From assembly GCF_040869045.1 (NCBI RefSeq), contig NC_090323.1, positions 168,848,083-168,912,082 on the forward strand: a stretch of DNA of 64,000 bases, written 5' to 3'. The stretch comes from Eurosta solidaginis. Taxonomy: Eukaryota; Arthropoda; Insecta; Diptera; Tephritidae. The notes beneath the pieces are model-generated. The model was not told where the DNA came from and made no database searches. It saw only the letters and a program-made list of their open reading frames with translations. Positions within the stretch are counted from its first letter, which is position 1, and every line of letters starts with the position of its first letter. Below are positions 12,901-25,236 of this stretch, one piece after another. Position numbers and translations under genes: made by a program.

Positions 12901-15900
12901 TCTTAGTTCTATAGGTGGACGCCTTTTCGAGGTATCGCAACTTAGACTTTGTTTGTACGATATGGATATCAAATGAAAGGTATTAATGAGTATTTTTAAA
13001 AGGGAGTGGGTCTTCGTTCTATAGGTGGTCGCTTTTTCGAGATATCGCCATAAAGGTGGACCAGGGGTGACTCTAGAATGTGTTTGTACAATATGGGTAT
13101 CAAAAGAAAGGTGTTAATGAGTATTTTAAAAGGGAGTGGGTCTTAGTTCTATAGGTGGACGCCTTTTCGAGGTATCGCAACTTAGACTTTGTTTGTACGA
13201 TATGGGTATCAAATGAAAGGTATTAATGAGTATTTTTAAAAGGGAGTGGGTCTTCGTTCTATAGGTGGTCGCTTTTTCGAGATATCGCCATAAAGGTGGA
13301 CCAGGGGTGACTCTAGAATGTGTTTGTACAATATGGGTATCAAAAGAAAGGTGTTAATGAGTATTTTAAAAGGGAGTGGGCCTTAGTTCTATAGGTGGAA
13401 GCCGTTTCGAGATATCGCCATAAAGGTGGACCAGGGGTGACTCTAGAATGTGTTTGTACAATACGGGTATCAAAAGAAAGGTGTTAATGAGTATTTTAAA
13501 AGGGAGTGGGCCTTAGTTCTATAGGTGGACGCCTTTTCGAGGTATCGCAACTTAGACTTTGTTTGTACGATATGGGTATCAAATGAAATGTATTAATGAG
13601 TATTTTTAAAAGGGATTGGGTCTTCGTTCTATAGGCGGTCGCTTTTTCGAGATATCGCCATAAAGGTGGACCAGGGGCGACTCTAGAATGTGTTTGTACA
13701 ATATGGGTATCAAAAGAAAGGTGTTAATGAGTATTTTAAAAGGGAGTGGGCCTTAGTTCTCTAGAATTTGTTTGTACAATACGGGTATCAAAAGAAAGGT
13801 GTTAATGAGTATTTTAAAAGGGAGTGGGCCTTAGTTCTGTAGGTGGACGCCTTTTCGAGGTATCGCAACTTAGACTTTGTTTGTACGATATGGGTATCAA
13901 ATGAAAGGTATTAATGAGTATTTTTAAAAGGGATTGGGTCTTCGTTCTATAGGTGGTCGCTTTTTCGAGATATCGCCATAAAGGTGGACCAGGGGTGACT
14001 CTAGAATGTGTTTGTACAATATGGGTATCAAAAGAAAGGTGTTAATGAGTATTTTAAAAGGGAGTGGGCCTTAGTTCTCTAGAATGTGTTTGTACAATAC
14101 GGGTATCAAAAGAAAGGTGTTAATGAGTATTTTAAAAGGGAGTGGGCCTTAGTTCTGTAGGTGGACGCCTTTTCGAGGTATCGCAACTTAGACTTTGTTT
14201 GTACGATATGGGTATGAAATGAAAGGTGTTAATGAGTATTTTTAAAAGGGAGTGGGTCTTCGTTCTATAGGTGTTCGCTTTTTCGAGATATCGCCACAAA
14301 GGTGGACCAGGGGTGACTCTAGAATGTGTTTGTACAATATGGGTATCAAAAGAAAGGTGTTAATGAGTATTTTAAAAGGGAGTGGGCCTTAGTTCTATAG
14401 GTGGACGCCTTTTCGAGGTATCGCAACTTAGACTTTGTTTGTACGATATGGGTATCAAATGAAAGGTGTTAATGAGTATTTTTAAAAGGGAGTGGGTCTT
14501 CGTTCTATAGGTGGTCGCTTTTTCGAGATATCGCCATAAAGGTAGACCAGGGGTGACTCTAGAATGTGTTTGTACAATTCGGATATCAAAAGAAAGGTGT
14601 TAATGAGTATTTTAAAAGAGAGTGGGCCTTCGTTCTATAGGTGGACGCCTTTTCGAGGTATCGCAACTTAGAGTTTGTTTGTACGATATGGGTATCAAAT
14701 GAAAGGTATTAATGAGTATTTTTAAAAGGGAGTGGGTCTTCGTTCTATAGGTGGTCGCTTTTTCGAGATATCGCCATAAAGGTGGACCAGGGGTGACTCT
14801 AGAATGTGTTTGTACAATATGGGTATCAAAAGAAAGGTGCTAATGAGTATTTTAAAAGGGAGTGGGCCTTAGTTCTATAGGTGGAAGCCGTTTCGAAATA
14901 TCGCCATAAAGGTAGACCAGGGGTGACTCTAGAATGTGTTTGTACAATATGGGTATCAAAAGAAAGGTGTTAATGAGTATTTTAAAAGGGAGTGGGCCTT
15001 AGTTCTATAGGTGGAAGCCGTTTCGAGATATCGCCATAAAGGTGGACCAGGGGTGACTCTAGAATATGTTTGTACAATACGGGTATCAAAAGAAAGTTGT
15101 TAATGAGTATTTTAAAAGGGAGTGGGCCTTAGTTCTATAGGTGGACGCCTTTTCGAGGTATCGCAACTTAGACTTTGTTTGTACGATATGGGTATCAAAT
15201 GAAAGGTATTAATGAGTATTTTTAAAAGGGATTGGGTCTTCGTTCTATAGGTGGTCGCTTTTTCGAGATATCGCCATAAAGGTGGACCAGGGGCGACTCT
15301 AGAATGTGTTTGTACAATATGGGTATCAAAAGAAAGGTGTTAATGAGTATTTTAAAAGGGAGTGGGCCTTAGTTCCCTAGAATGTGTTTGTACAATACGG
15401 GTATCAAAAGAAAGGTGTTAATGAGTATTTTAAAAGGGAGTGGGCCTTAGTTCTGTAGGTGGACGCCTTTTCGAGGTATCGCAACTTAGACTTTGTTTGT
15501 ACGATATGGGTATCAAATGAAAGGTATTAATGAGTATTTTTAAAAGGGATTGGGTCTTCGTTCTATAGGTGGTCGCTTTTTCGAGATATCGCCATAAAGG
15601 TGGACCAGGGGTGACTCTAGAATGTGTTTGTACAATATGGGTATCAAAAGAAAGGTGTTAATGAGTATTTTAAAAGGGAGTGGGCCTTAGTTCTCTAGAA
15701 TGTGTTTGTACAATACGGGTATCAAAAGAAAGGTGTTAATGAGTATTTTAAAAGGGAGTGGGCCTTAGTTCTGTAGGTGGACGCCTTTTCGAGGTATCGC
15801 AACTTAGACTTTGTTTGTACGATATGGGTATGAAATGAAAGGTGTTAATGAGTATTTTTAAAAGGGAGTGGGTCTTCGTTCTATAGGTGGTCGCTTTTTC

Positions 15901-18900
15901 GAGATATCGCCACAAAGGTGGACCAGGGGTGACTCTAGAATGTGTTTGTACAATATGGGTATCAAAAGAAAGGTGTTAATGAGTATTTTAAAAGGGAGTG
16001 GGCCTTAGTTCTATAGGTGGACGCCTTTTCGAGGTATCGCAACTTAGACTTTGTTTGTACGATATGGGTATCAAATGAAAGGTGTTAATGAGTATTTTTA
16101 AAAGGGAGTGGGTCTTCGTTCTATAGGTGGTCGCTTTTTCGAGATATCGCCATAAAGGTAGACCAGGGGTGACTCTAGAATGTGTTTGTACAATTCGGGT
16201 ATCAAAAGAAAGGTGTTAATGAGTATTTTAAAAGGGAGTGGGCCTTAGTTCTATAGGTGGACGCCTTTTCGAGGTATCGCAACTTAGACTTTGTTTGTAC
16301 GATATGGGTATCAAATGAAAGGTATTAATGAGTATTTTTAAAAGAGAGTGGGTCTTCGTTCTATAGGTGGTCGCTTTTTCGAGATATCGCCATAAAGGTG
16401 GACCAGGCGTGACTCTAGAATGTTTTTGTACAATATGGGTATCAAAAGAAAGGTGCTAATGAGTATTTTAAAAGGGAGTGGGCCTTAGTTCTATAGGTGG
16501 AAGCCGTTTCGAAATATCGCCATAAAGGTGGACCAGGGGTGACTCTAGAATGTGTTTGTACAATATGGGTTTCAAAAGAAAGGTGTTAATGAGTATTTTA
16601 AAAGGGAGTGGGCCTTAGTTCTATAGGTGGAAGCCGTTTCGAGATATCGCCATAAAGGTGGACCAGGGGTGACTCTAGAATATGTTTGTACAATACGGGT
16701 ATCAAAATAAAGGTGTTAATGAGTATTTTAAAAGGGAGTGGGCCTTAGTTCTATAGGTGGACGCCTTTTCGAGGTATCGAAACTTAGACTTTGTTTGTAC
16801 GATATGGGTATGAAATGAAAGGTGTTAATGAGTATTTTTAAAAGGGGGTGGGTCTTCGTTCTATAGGTGGTCGCTTTTTCGAGATATCGCCACAAAGGTG
16901 GACCAGGGGTGACTCTAGAATATGTTTGTACAATATGGGTATCAAAAGAAAGGTGTTAATGAGTATTTTAAAAGGGAGTGGGCCTTAGTTCTATAGGTAG
17001 ACGCCTTTTCGAGGTATCGCAACTTAGACTTTGTTTGTACGATATGGGTATCAAATGAAAGGTGTTAATGAGTATTTTTAAAAGGGAGTGGGTCTTCGTT
17101 CTATAGGTGGTCGCTTTTTCGAGATATCGCCATAAAGGTGGACCAGGGGTGACTCTAGAATGTGTTTGTACAATTCGGGTATCAAAAGAAAGGTGTTAAT
17201 GAGTATTTTAAAAGGGAGTGGGCCTTAGTTCTATAGGTGGACGCCTTTTCGAGGTATCGCAACTTAGACTTTGTTTGTACAATATGGGTATCAAAATAAA
17301 GGTGTTAATGAGTATTTTAAAAGGGAGTGGGCCTTAGTTCTATAGGTGGAAGCCGTTTCGAAATATCGCCATAAAGGTGGACCAGGGGTGACTCTAGAAT
17401 GTGTTTGTACAATATGGGTATCAAAAGAAAGGTGTTAATGACTATTTTAAAAGGGAGTGGGCCTTAGTTCTGTAGGTGGACGCCTTTTCGAGGTATCGAA
17501 ACTTAGACTTTGTTTGTACGATATGGGTATGAAATGAAAGGTGTTAATGAGTATTTTTAAAAGGGGGTGGGTCTTCGTTCTATAGGTGGTCGCTTTTTCG
17601 AGATATCGCCACAAAGGTGGACCAGGGGTGACTCTAGAATATGTTTGTACAATATGGGTATCAAAAGAAAGGTGTTAATGAGTATTTTAAAAGGGAGTGG
17701 GCCTTAGTTCTATAGGTAGACGCCTTTTCGAGGTATCGCAACTTAGACTTTGTTTGTACGATATGGGTATCAAATGAAAGGTGTTAATGAGTATTTTTAA
17801 AAGGGAGTGGGTCTTCGTTCTATAGGTGGTCGCTTTTTCGAGATATCGCCATAAAGGTGGACCAGGGGTGACTCTAGAATGTGTTTGTACAATTCGGGTA
17901 TCAAAAGAAAGGTGTTAATGAGTATTTTAAAAGGGAGTGGGCCTTAGTTCTATAGGTGGACGCCTTTTCGAGGTATCGCAACTTAGACTTTGTTTGTACG
18001 ATATGGGTATCAAATGAAAGGTATTAATGAGTATTTTTAAAAGGGAGTGGGTCTTCGTTCTATAGGTGGTCGCTTTTTCGAGATATCGCCATAAAGGTGG
18101 ACCAGGGGTGACTCTAGAATGTGTTTGTACAATATGGGTATCAAAAGAAAGGTGCTAATGAGTATTTTAAAAGGGAGTGGGCCTTAGTTCTATAGGTGGA
18201 AGCCGTTTCGAAATATCGCCATAAAGGTGGACCAGGGGTGACTCTAGAATGTGTTTGTACCATATGGGTATCAAAAGAAAGGTGTTAATGAGTATTTTAA
18301 AAGGGAGTGGGCCTTAGTTCTATAGGTGGAAGCCGTTTCGAGATATCGCCATAAAGGTGGACCAGGGGTGACTCTAGAATGTGTTTGTACAATATGGGTA
18401 TCAAAAGAAAGGTGCTAATGAGTATTTTAAAAGGGAGTGGGCCTTAGTTCTATAGGTGGAAGCCGTTTCGAGATATCGCCATAAAGGTGGACCAGGGGTG
18501 ACTCAAGAATGTGTTTGTACAATATGGGTATCAACAGAAAGGTGTTAATAAGTATTTTAAAAGGGAGTGGGCCTTAGTTCTATAGGTGGACGCCTTTTCG
18601 AGGTATCGCAACTTAGACTTTGTTTGTACGATATGGGTATCAAATGAAAGGTGTTAATGAGTATTTTTAAAAGAGGGTGGGTCTTCGTTCTATAGGTGGT
18701 CGCTTTTTCGAGATATCGCCATAAAGGTGGACCAGGGGTGACTCTAGAATGTGTTTGTACAATATGGGTATCAAAAGAAAGGTGTTAATGAGTATTTTAA
18801 AAGGGAGTGGGCCTTAGTTCTCTAGAATGTGTTTGTACAATACGGGTATCAAAAGAAAGGTGTTAATGAGTATTTTAAAAGGGAGTGGGCCTTAGTTCTG

Positions 18901-21900
18901 TAGGTGGACGCCTTTTCGAGGTATCGCAACTTAGACTTTGTTTGTACGATATGGGTATCAAATGAAAGGTGTTAATGAGTATTTTTAAAAGGGAGTGGGT
19001 CTTCGTTCTATAGGTGGTCGCTTTTTCGAGATATCGCCATAAAGGTAGACCAGGGGTGACTCTAGAATGTGTTTGTACAATTCGGGTATCAAAAGAAAGG
19101 TGCTAATGAGTATTTTAAAAGAGAGTGGGCCTTAGTTCTATAGGTGGACGCCTTTTCGAGGTATCGCAACTTAGACTTTGTTTGTACGATATGGGTATCA
19201 AATGAAAGGTATTAATGAGTATTTTTAAAAGGGAGTGGGTCTTCGTTCTATAGGTGGTCGCTTTTCCGAGATATCGCCATAAAGGTGGACCAGGGGTGAC
19301 TCTAGAATGTGTTTGTACAATATGGGTATCAAAAGAAAGGTGTTAGTGAGTATTTTAAAAGGGAGTGGGCCTTAGTTCTCTAGAATGTGTTTGTACAATA
19401 CGGGTATCAAAAGAAAGGTGTTAATGAGTATTTTAAAAGGGAGTGGGCCTTAGTTCTGTAGGTGGACGCCTTTTCGAGGTATCGCAACTTAGACTTTGTT
19501 TGTACGATATGGGTATCAAATGAAAGGTATTAATGAGTATTTTTAAATGGGATTGGGTCTTCGTTCTATAGGTGGTCGCTTTTTCGAGATATCGCCATAA
19601 AGGTGGACCAGGGGTGACTCTAGAATGTGTTTGTACAATTCGGGTATCAAAAGAAAGGTGCTAATGAGTATTTTAAAAGAGAGTGGGCCTTAGTTCTATA
19701 GGTGGACGCCTTTTCGAGGTATCGCAACTTAGACTTTGTTTGTACGATATGGGTATCAAATGAAAGGTATTAATGAGTATTTTTAAAAGGGAGTGGGTCT
19801 TCGTTCTATAGGTGGTCGCTTTTCCGAGATATCGCCATAAAGGTGGACCAGGGGTGACTCTAGAATGTGTTTGTACAATATGGGTATCAAAAGAAAGGTG
19901 TTAGTGAGTATTTTAAAAGGGAGTGGGCCTTAGTTCTCTAGAATGTGTTTGTACAATACGGGTATCAAAAGAAAGGTGTTAATGAGTATTTTAAAAGGGA
20001 GTGGGCCTTAGTTCTGTAGGTGGACGCCTTTTCGAGGTATCGCAACTTAGACTTTGTTTGTACGATATGGGTATCAAATGAAAGGTGTTAATGAGTATTT
20101 TTAAAAGGGAGTGGGTCTTCGTTCTATAGGTGGTCGCTTTTTCGAGATATCGCCATAAAGGTAGACCAGGGGTGACTCTAGAATGTGTTTGTACAATTCG
20201 GGTATCAAAAGAAAGGTGCTAATGAGTATTTTAAAAGAGAGTGGGCCTTAGTTCTATAGGTGGACGCCTTTTCGAGGTATCGCAACTTAGACTTTGTTTG
20301 TACGATATGGGTATCAAATGAAAGGTATTAATGAGTATTTTTAAAAGGGATTGGGTCTTCGTTCTATAGGTGGTCGCTTTTTCGAGATATCGCCATAAAG
20401 GTGGACCAGGGGTGACTCTAGAATGTGTTTGTACAATATGGGTATCAAAAGAAAGGTGTTAGTGAGTATTTTAAAAGGGAGTGGGCCTTAGTTCTCTAGA
20501 ATGTGTTTGTACAATACGGGTATCAAAAGAAAGGTGTTAATGAGTATTTTAAAAGGGAGTGGGCCTTAGTTCTGTAGGTGGACGCCTTTTCGAGGTATCG
20601 CAACTTAGACTTTGTTTGTACGATATGGGTATCAAATGAAAGGTATTAATGAGTATTTTTAAATGGGATTGGGTCTTCGTTCTATAGGTGGTCGCTTTTT
20701 CGAGATATCGCCATAAAGGTGGACCAGGGGTGACTCTAGAATGTGTTTGTACAATTCGGGTATCAAAAGAAAGGTGCTAATGAGTATTTTAAAAGAGAGT
20801 GGGCCTTAGTTCTATAGGTGGACGCCTTTTCGAGGTATCGCAACTTAGACTTTGTTTGTACGATATGGGTATCAAATGAAAGGTATTAATGAGTATTTTT
20901 AAAAGGGAGTGGGTCTTCGTTCTATAGGTGGTCGCTTTTCCGAGATATCGCCATAAAGGTGGACCAGGGGTGACTCTAGAATGTGTTTGTACAATATGGG
21001 TATCAAAAGAAAGGTGTTAGTGAGTATTTTAAAAGGGAGTGGGCCTTAGTTCTCTAGAATGTGTTTGTACAATACGGGTATCAAAAGAAAGGTGTTAATG
21101 AGTATTTTAAAAGGGAGTGGGCCTTAGTTCTGTAGGTGGACGCCTTTTCGAGGTATCGCAACTTAGACTTTGTTTGTACGATATGGGTATCAAATGAAAG
21201 GTGTTAATGAGTATTTTTAAAAGGGAGTGGGTCTTCGTTCTATAGGTGGTCGCTTTTTCGAGATATCGCCATAAAGGTAGACCAGGGGTGACTCTAGAAT
21301 GTGTTTGTACAATTCGGGTATCAAAAGAAAGGTGCTAATGAGTATTTTAAAAGAGAGTGGGCCTTAGTTCTATAGGTGGACGCCTTTTCGAGGTATCGCA
21401 ACTTAGACTTTGTTTGTACGATATGGGTATCAAATGAAAGGTATTAATGAGTATTTTTAAAAGGGATTGGGTCTTCGTTCTATAGGTGGTCGCTTTTTCG
21501 AGATATCGCCATAAAGGTGGACCAGGGGTGACTCTAGAATGTGTTTGTACAATATGGGTATCAAAAGAAAGGTGTTAGTGAGTATTTTAAAAGGGAGTGG
21601 GCCTTAGTTCTCTAGAATGTGTTTGTACAATACGGGTATCAAAAGAAAGGTGTTAATGAGTATTTTAAAAGGGAGTGGGCCTTAGTTCTGTAGGTGGACG
21701 CCTTTTCGAGGTATCGCAACTTAGACTTTGTTTGTACGATATGGGTATCAAATGAAAGGTATTAATGAGTATTTTTAAAAGGGATTGGGTCTTCGTTCTA
21801 TAGGTGGTCGCTTTTTCGAGATATCGCCATAAAGGTGGACCAGGGGTGACTCTAGAATGTGTTTGTACAATATGGGTATCAAAAGAAAGGTGTTAGTGAG

Positions 21901-23745
21901 TATTTTAAAAGGGAGTGGGCCTTAGTTCTCTAGAATGTGTTTGTACAATACGGGTATCAAAAGAAAGGTGTTAATGAGTATTTTAAAAGGGAGTGGGCCT
22001 TAGTTCTGTAGGTGGACGCCTTTTCGAGGTATCGCAACTTAGACTTTGTTTGTACGATATGGGTATCAAATGAAAGGTATTAATGAGTATTTTTAAATGG
22101 GATTGGGTCTTCGTTCTATAGGTGGTCGCTTTTTCGAGATATCGCCATAAAGGTGGACCAGGGGTGACTCTAGAATGTGTTTGTACAATATGGGTATCAA
22201 AAGAAAGGTGTTAATGAGTATTTTAAAAGGGAGTGGGCCTTAGTTCTCTAGAATGTGTTTGTACAATACGGGTATCAAAAGAAAGGTGTTAATGAGTATT
22301 TTAAAAGGGAGTGGGCCTTAGTTCTATAGGTGGACGCCTTTTCGAGGTATCGCAACTTAGACTTTGTTTGTACGATATGGGTATCAAATGAAAGGTGTTA
22401 ATGAGTATTTTTAAAAGGGGTGGTCTTCGTTCTATAGGTGGTCGCTTTTTCGAGATATCGCCATAAAGGTGGACCAGGGGTGACTCTAGAATGTGTTTGT
22501 ACAATTCGGGTATCAAAAGAAAGGTGTTAATGAGTATTTTAAAATTGAGTGGGCCTTAGTTCTATAGGTGGAAGCCGTTTCGAGATATCGCCATAAAGGT
22601 GGACCAGGGGTGACTCTAGAATGTGTTTGTACAATATGGGTATCAAAAGAAAGGTGTTAATGAGTATTTTAAAATTGAGTGGGCCTTAGTTCTATAGGTG
22701 GAAGCCGTTTCGAGATATCGCCATAAAGGTGGACCAGGGGTGACTCTAGAATGTGTTTGTACAATTCGGGTATCAAAAGAAAGGTGTTAATGAGTATTTT
22801 AAAATTGAGTGGGCCTTAGTTCTATAGGTGGAAGCCGTTTCGAGATATCGCCATAAAGGTGGACCAGGGGTGACTCTAGAATGTGTTTGTACAATATGGG
22901 TATCAAAAGAAAGGTGCTAATGAGTATTTTAAAAGGGAGTGGACCTTAGTTCTATAGGTGGAAGCCGTTTCGAGATATCGCCATAAAGGTGGACCAGGGG
23001 TGACTCTAGAATGTGTTTGTACAATATGGGTATCAAAAGAAAGGTGTTAATGAGTATTTTAAATGGGAGTGGGCCTTAGTTCTATAGGTGGACGCCTTTT
23101 CGAGGTATCGCAACTTAGACTTTGTTTGTACGATATGGGTATCAAATGAAAGGTGTTAATGAGTATTTTTAAAAGAGGGTGGGTCTTCGTTCTATAGGTG
23201 GTCGCTTTTTCGAGATATCGCCATAAAGGTGGACCAGGGGTGACTCTAGAATGTGTTTGTACAATACGGGTATCAAAAGAAAGGTGTTAATGAGTATTTT
23301 AAAAGGGAGTGGGCCTTAGTTCTATAGGTGGACGCCTTTTCGAGGTATCGCAACTTAGACTTTGTTTGTACGATATGGGTATCAAATGAAAGCTGTTAAT
23401 GAGTGTTTTAAAAGGGAGTGGGTCTTCGTTCTATAGGTGGTCGCTTTTTCGAGATATCGCCACAAAGGTGGACCAGGGGTGACTCTAGAATGTGTTTGTA
23501 CAATATGGGTATCAAAAGAAAGGTGCTAATGAGTATTTTAAAAGGGAGTGGGCCTTAGTTCTCTAGGTGTTCGCCTTTTCGAAATATCGCCATAAAGGTG
23601 GACCAGGGGTGACTCTAGAATGAGTTTGTACGATATGGGTATCAAATTAAAGGTATTAATGAGAGTTTTAAAAGGGAGTGGTGGTAGTTGTATATGTGAA
23701 GGCGTTTTCCAGATATCGACCAAAATGTGGACTAGGGTGACCCAG
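9965..23745. repeat. 13.8-kb satellite array, 130-bp and 110-bp monomers
   Basis: Two monomer types alternate. Type A (130 bp) carries CCATAAAGGTGGACCAGGGG and GACTCTAGAATGTG; type B (110 bp) carries CAACTTAGACTTTG. Both share the box TATGGGTATCAAA, GAAAGGTGTTAATGAG and AAAAGGGAGTGGG. A+B dimers give an exact 240-bp period, for example GACCAGGGG at 10321, 10561, 10801, 11281, 11521 and 11761. A-A runs at 130-bp spacing occur (11761, 11891, 12021), and a 78-bp truncated A unit recurs. I estimate 110-120 monomers. Stops occur in all frames, so no protein is encoded. Central units are highly homogeneous, while edge units at both ends are more diverged. Confidence 0.92.
19045..21834. repeat. 1116-bp higher-order repeat, 2.5 copies
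   Basis: The variant GTAGACCAGG starts at 19045, 20161 and 21277, exactly 1116 bp apart. Each unit is built of 240 (AB) + 318 (A, truncated A, B) + 240 + 318 bp, with block starts at 19045, 19285, 19603 and 19843, then 20161, 20401, 20719 and 20959. Linked variants such as CTTTTCCGAG recur at matching positions. The third copy keeps the first 240+318 and then switches to repeated 318-bp blocks at 21835. Confidence 0.85.
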
Positions 23746-25049
23746 AACATCATCTGTTGGATACCGCTAATTTATTTATATATGTAATACCTCCCAAGAT
23801 TTCAAGGGTTTTTTGTTTCGCACTGCAGAACATTTTCATTTTCTTCTACTTAATATGGTAGGTATCAGAACCATTTTACAAAGTTTTTTCTAAAGTTATA
23901 TTTCGCGTCAATAAACCAATCCAATTACCATGTTTCATCCATTTTTTCGTATTTGGTATAGAATTATGGCATTTTTTTCATTTTTCGTAATTTTCGATAT
24001 CGAAAAAGTGGAAAAAGCGGATTTCGTTCATTTTTTACACCAATACAAAGTGAGTTCAGATAAGTACGTGAACTGAGTTTAGTAAAGATATATCGATTTT
24101 TGCTCAAGTTATCGTATTAACGGCCGAGCGGAAGGACAGACGGTCGACTGTGTATAAAAACTGGGCGTGGCTTCAACCGATTTCGCCCATTTTCACAAAT
24201 AGTTAACTTCATAAAATCTATGCCCCTACCAAATTTCAAAAGGATTGGTAAATTTTTGTTCGACTTATGGCATTAAAAGTATCCTAGACAAATTAAATGA
24301 AAAGGGCGGAGCCACGCCCATTTTGAAATTTTCTTTTATTTTTGTATTTTGTTGAACCATATCATTACTGGGGTTGAATTTTGACATAATTTACTTATAT
24401 ACTGTAAAGATATTAAATTTTTTGTTAAAATTTTACTTAAAAAAATTTTTTTTTTTAAAGTGGGCGTTGTCCTTCTCCGATTTTGCTAATTTTTATTAAG
24501 CGTGCATATAGTAATAGGAGTAACGTTCGTGCCAAATTTCATCATGATATCTTGAACGACTGCCAAATTACAGATTGCAAAATTTTAAATTACCTTCTTT
24601 TAAAAGTGGGCGGTGCCACGCCCGTTGTCCAAAATTTTACTAATTTTCTATTCTGCGTCGTAAGCTCAACCCACATACCAAGTTTCATCGCTTTATCTGT
24701 CTTTGGTAATGAATTATCGCACTTTTTCGGTTTTTCGAAATTTTCGACATCGAAAAAGTGGGCGTGGTTATAGTCCGATATCGTTCATTTTAAATAACCA
24801 TCTGAGATGAGCGCTCAGGAACCTACATAGCAAATTTCATCAAGATACCTCAAAATTTACTCAAGTTATCGTGTTAACGGACGGACGGGCGGACATGGCT
24901 CAATCAAATTTTTTTTCGACCCTGATGATTTTGATATATGGGAGTCTATATCTATCTCGATTCCTTTATACCTGTACAACCAACCGTTATCCAATCAAAC
25001 TTAATATACTCTGTGAGCTCTGCTCAACTGAGTATAAAAAGCTTATAAA

Positions 25050-25230
25050 AACATAGGCATTTCAAAGTGGGATTTTTCAAAATTTGCCCCTACGACCCAA
25101 AGGAGGGGACATCAGAATTCGTTTTAGAGGTATGGTTCCTTCAGCAAAGTTTCTTATTTTGATCCCTAGAATATGATTTTCATAGAGCATTGGGCGATTT
25201 TTTGCCTCCCCACAAATCGACCCGGCCTAA
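25050..25230 (-). repeat. 5'-type TIR of the split transposon
   Basis: The reverse complement begins TTAGGCCGGGTCGATTTGTG and runs collinearly with 29857-30010, then skips about 190 bp relative to that copy (CCCACTTTGA joined to AATGCC). It ends at CCTATGTTTTT, where the nested insertion begins. Confidence 0.7.
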
Positions 25231-25236
25231 TGTATA

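Larger units (their letters stand above)
9837..25036 (-). mobile_element. DINE-1/Helentron-like element carrying a giant satellite
   Basis: Reading on minus, the 5' end is TATACTCAG (25036-25028). Perfect 13-bp subterminal inverted repeats ATACTCAGTTGAG lie at 25023-25035 and 9887-9899. A terminal hairpin GTTCGG-GTGTAG-CCGAAC is at 9864-9881. The CCATGTCCGCCC-type box near 24890 and CGCCCAC cassettes (23,990-24,790) match DINE-1/INE-1-like elements. Subterminal inverted repeats, a 3' hairpin and internal tandem repeats are the known layout of Helentron-derived non-autonomous elements. A 13-bp direct repeat AAAAGCTTATAAA borders it (9824-9836, 25037-25049), which Helitrons do not normally make, so the class call is tentative. 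No ORF supports autonomy. Confidence 0.6.
7137..25230 (-). mobile_element. TIR transposon derivative split by a 17.5-kb nested insertion
   Basis: The left terminus TTAGGGCGGGTCC (7137) and right terminus GGCCTAA (ending 25230) are inverted repeats that match the ends of the fuller element at 29857-33428. They are flanked by a perfect 6-bp duplication, TGTATA at 7131-7136 and 25231-25236. The left end is of the 3' type and the right end of the 5' type seen in the fuller element, so this copy lies on the minus strand. Read on minus, sequence up to AATGCCTATGTTTTT (about 25049) continues in the reference copy directly into CTTTTTGGAGTTTA, found here near 7588. The element was therefore a sub-kilobase, ORF-less derivative before DNA at about 7589-25047 entered its T-run. 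Confidence 0.7.

Noticed and set aside
9965..23745. CRISPR-like or protein-coding repeat array
   Set aside because: Repeats are contiguous 110/130-bp monomers without unique spacers, in a eukaryotic genome; all frames contain stops.
22301..23753. Minus-strand frames of 71 codons at the array edge
   Set aside because: They are translations of satellite monomers that happen to lack stops because of local variants.
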